From: Bacilli bacterium
Lineage (GTDB): Bacteria > Bacillota_I > Bacilli_A > RF39 > UBA660
Assembly: GCA_017550205.1 (NCBI GenBank)
Contig: JAFZPS010000026.1
Coordinates: forward strand, 1 to 6,546
Direction of reading: 5' to 3'
Length of the DNA stretch: 6,546 nt
Numbering within the stretch: position 1 is the first letter of the stretch; the number at the start of each line of letters is the position of its first letter. Made by a program: the position numbers and the translations under genes. Below, in pieces: positions 6,089-6,546 of this stretch. Under the pieces are notes generated by a model. It was not told the origin of the DNA and ran no database searches. It saw only the letters and a list, made by a program, of their open reading frames with translations.

Positions 6089-6099
6089 AATAAGTAAAA

Positions 6100-6546
6100 T
6101 TACTTAGATAAAGCTTCAACTAATTCAGCTTTCTTCATTGTTGAATAACCTTTGATTCCAGCATCTTTAGCTTTTGCTTTTAAATCAGCTAATGTTAATG
6201 AATTTAAATCTTCATCTGCTTTTTTAGTTTCTTTCTTAGCAGGTTTCTTTTCTTCTTTAACAGGAGCTTCTTCTTTTACTTCAGGAGTTTCTTCCTTAAC
6301 TTCTTTCTTAGCTGCTTTCTTAGCAGGTTTCTTTTCTTCTTTAACTTCTTCTACTACATCTTCTTTAGTAGTTGCTTCTTCTTTAATAGATTTTTCATCT
6401 TCAGTAATATAATCAATTACTTCATTTCCATTAACTTCAGCAATTGCATTAGTTAAAGCACCAATTAATAATTTAACAGATCTAACTGCATCATCATTAC
6501 CTGGAATAACATAATCAACCATATCTGGATCACAGTTTGTATCAAC
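6100..6546 (-). CDS. rpsB: 30S ribosomal protein S2, C-terminal part with Rho_N/SAP-like extension
   Basis: S2 is a late-assembling protein on the back of the 30S subunit. Only the last 148 residues are in the window; the frame is open to the edge. Residues 1-18 read [18 protein letters not shown], the diagnostic S2 end-of-core motif, followed by [19 protein letters not shown]. Most S2 proteins end soon after this helix. Here about 110 residues follow: an acidic linker, a Lys/Glu/Ala/Pro-rich tract with two [10 protein letters not shown] copies, and a terminal module ([20 protein letters not shown], then [12 protein letters not shown]). That module matches the helix-loop-helix pattern of Rho_N/SAP-type nucleic-acid-binding modules. 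The ATG at 6522 is internal to S2 and is not the start. The S2 identity is certain; assignment of the end module rests on pattern. Confidence 0.96.
   Translation of the reverse strand, partial: VDTNCDPDMVDYVIPGNDDAVRSVKLLIGALTNAIAEVNGNEVIDYITEDEKSIKEEATTKEDVVEEVKEEKKPAKKAAKKEVKEETPEVKEEAPVKEEKKPAKKETKKADEDLNSLTLADLKAKAKDAGIKGYSTMKKAELVEALSK
6231..6345 (-). repeat. Exact 31-base direct repeat in the rpsB tail
   Basis: Positions 6231-6261 and 6315-6345 are identical over 31 bases and lie 84 bases apart, a whole number of codons. Each copy encodes [10 protein letters not shown]. Exact identity including third codon positions suggests recent duplication or recombination within the low-complexity tail, not only selection on the protein. 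Confidence 0.85.

Noticed and set aside
6152..6412. Plus-strand open frame of 86 residues
   Set aside because: It is antisense to the repetitive rpsB tail. Its Ser/Phe/Leu repeats are the complement of the Lys/Glu codons, and no ribosome site precedes it.
1..6546. Mobile elements, phage genes, CRISPR arrays or defence systems
   Set aside because: No transposase, integrase, terminal repeats, repeat-spacer arrays or defence-gene motifs were seen, and composition looks uniform across the window.

Overview
This is a strongly AT-rich bacterial segment. Every supported gene lies on the minus strand, so transcription runs from high to low coordinates. The gene set (S2, EF-Ts, ribosome recycling factor and a T-box-controlled PheS), AGGAGG-type ribosome sites and TATAAT promoters point to the Firmicutes. 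The extreme AT bias and small spacers resemble uncultured Bacilli related to Erysipelotrichia or Mollicutes. Tryptophan is encoded by TGG, and no in-frame TGA interrupts the recognised genes, so the standard bacterial code fits. The lineage is an inference from gene content and composition.

Layout in transcription order. First comes the 3' end of rpsB (6100-6546), whose product carries a long Lys/Glu/Ala-rich tail ending in a Rho_N/SAP-like helical module. Next are tsf (5124-6017), a 702-residue membrane-anchored surface protein with WG-type repeats and a C-terminal KPVLYLYP domain (2948-5056), and a small lysine-rich protein with a C-terminal membrane anchor (2358-2864). Then come frr (1749-2297), an unrecognised 196-residue soluble protein (1130-1720), a tRNA-Phe-type T-box leader (about 902-1114), and pheS (1-890), cut by the window edge.

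The core is the conserved rpsB-tsf-pyrH-frr translation cluster, but pyrH is missing from its usual place and two membrane-protein genes sit there instead. Each of the first five genes is followed within a few bases by a hairpin plus T-tract, and three of these hairpins include the stop codon. Four of the five spacers also hold a TATAAT box. The region therefore looks like a row of tightly packed single-gene units, with possible readthrough, rather than one classical operon.

The known genes serve protein synthesis: the 30S subunit, elongation factor recycling, ribosome recycling and Phe-tRNA charging. PheS expression is predicted to respond to uncharged tRNA-Phe. The three unrecognised proteins have no function that the sequence alone can establish.
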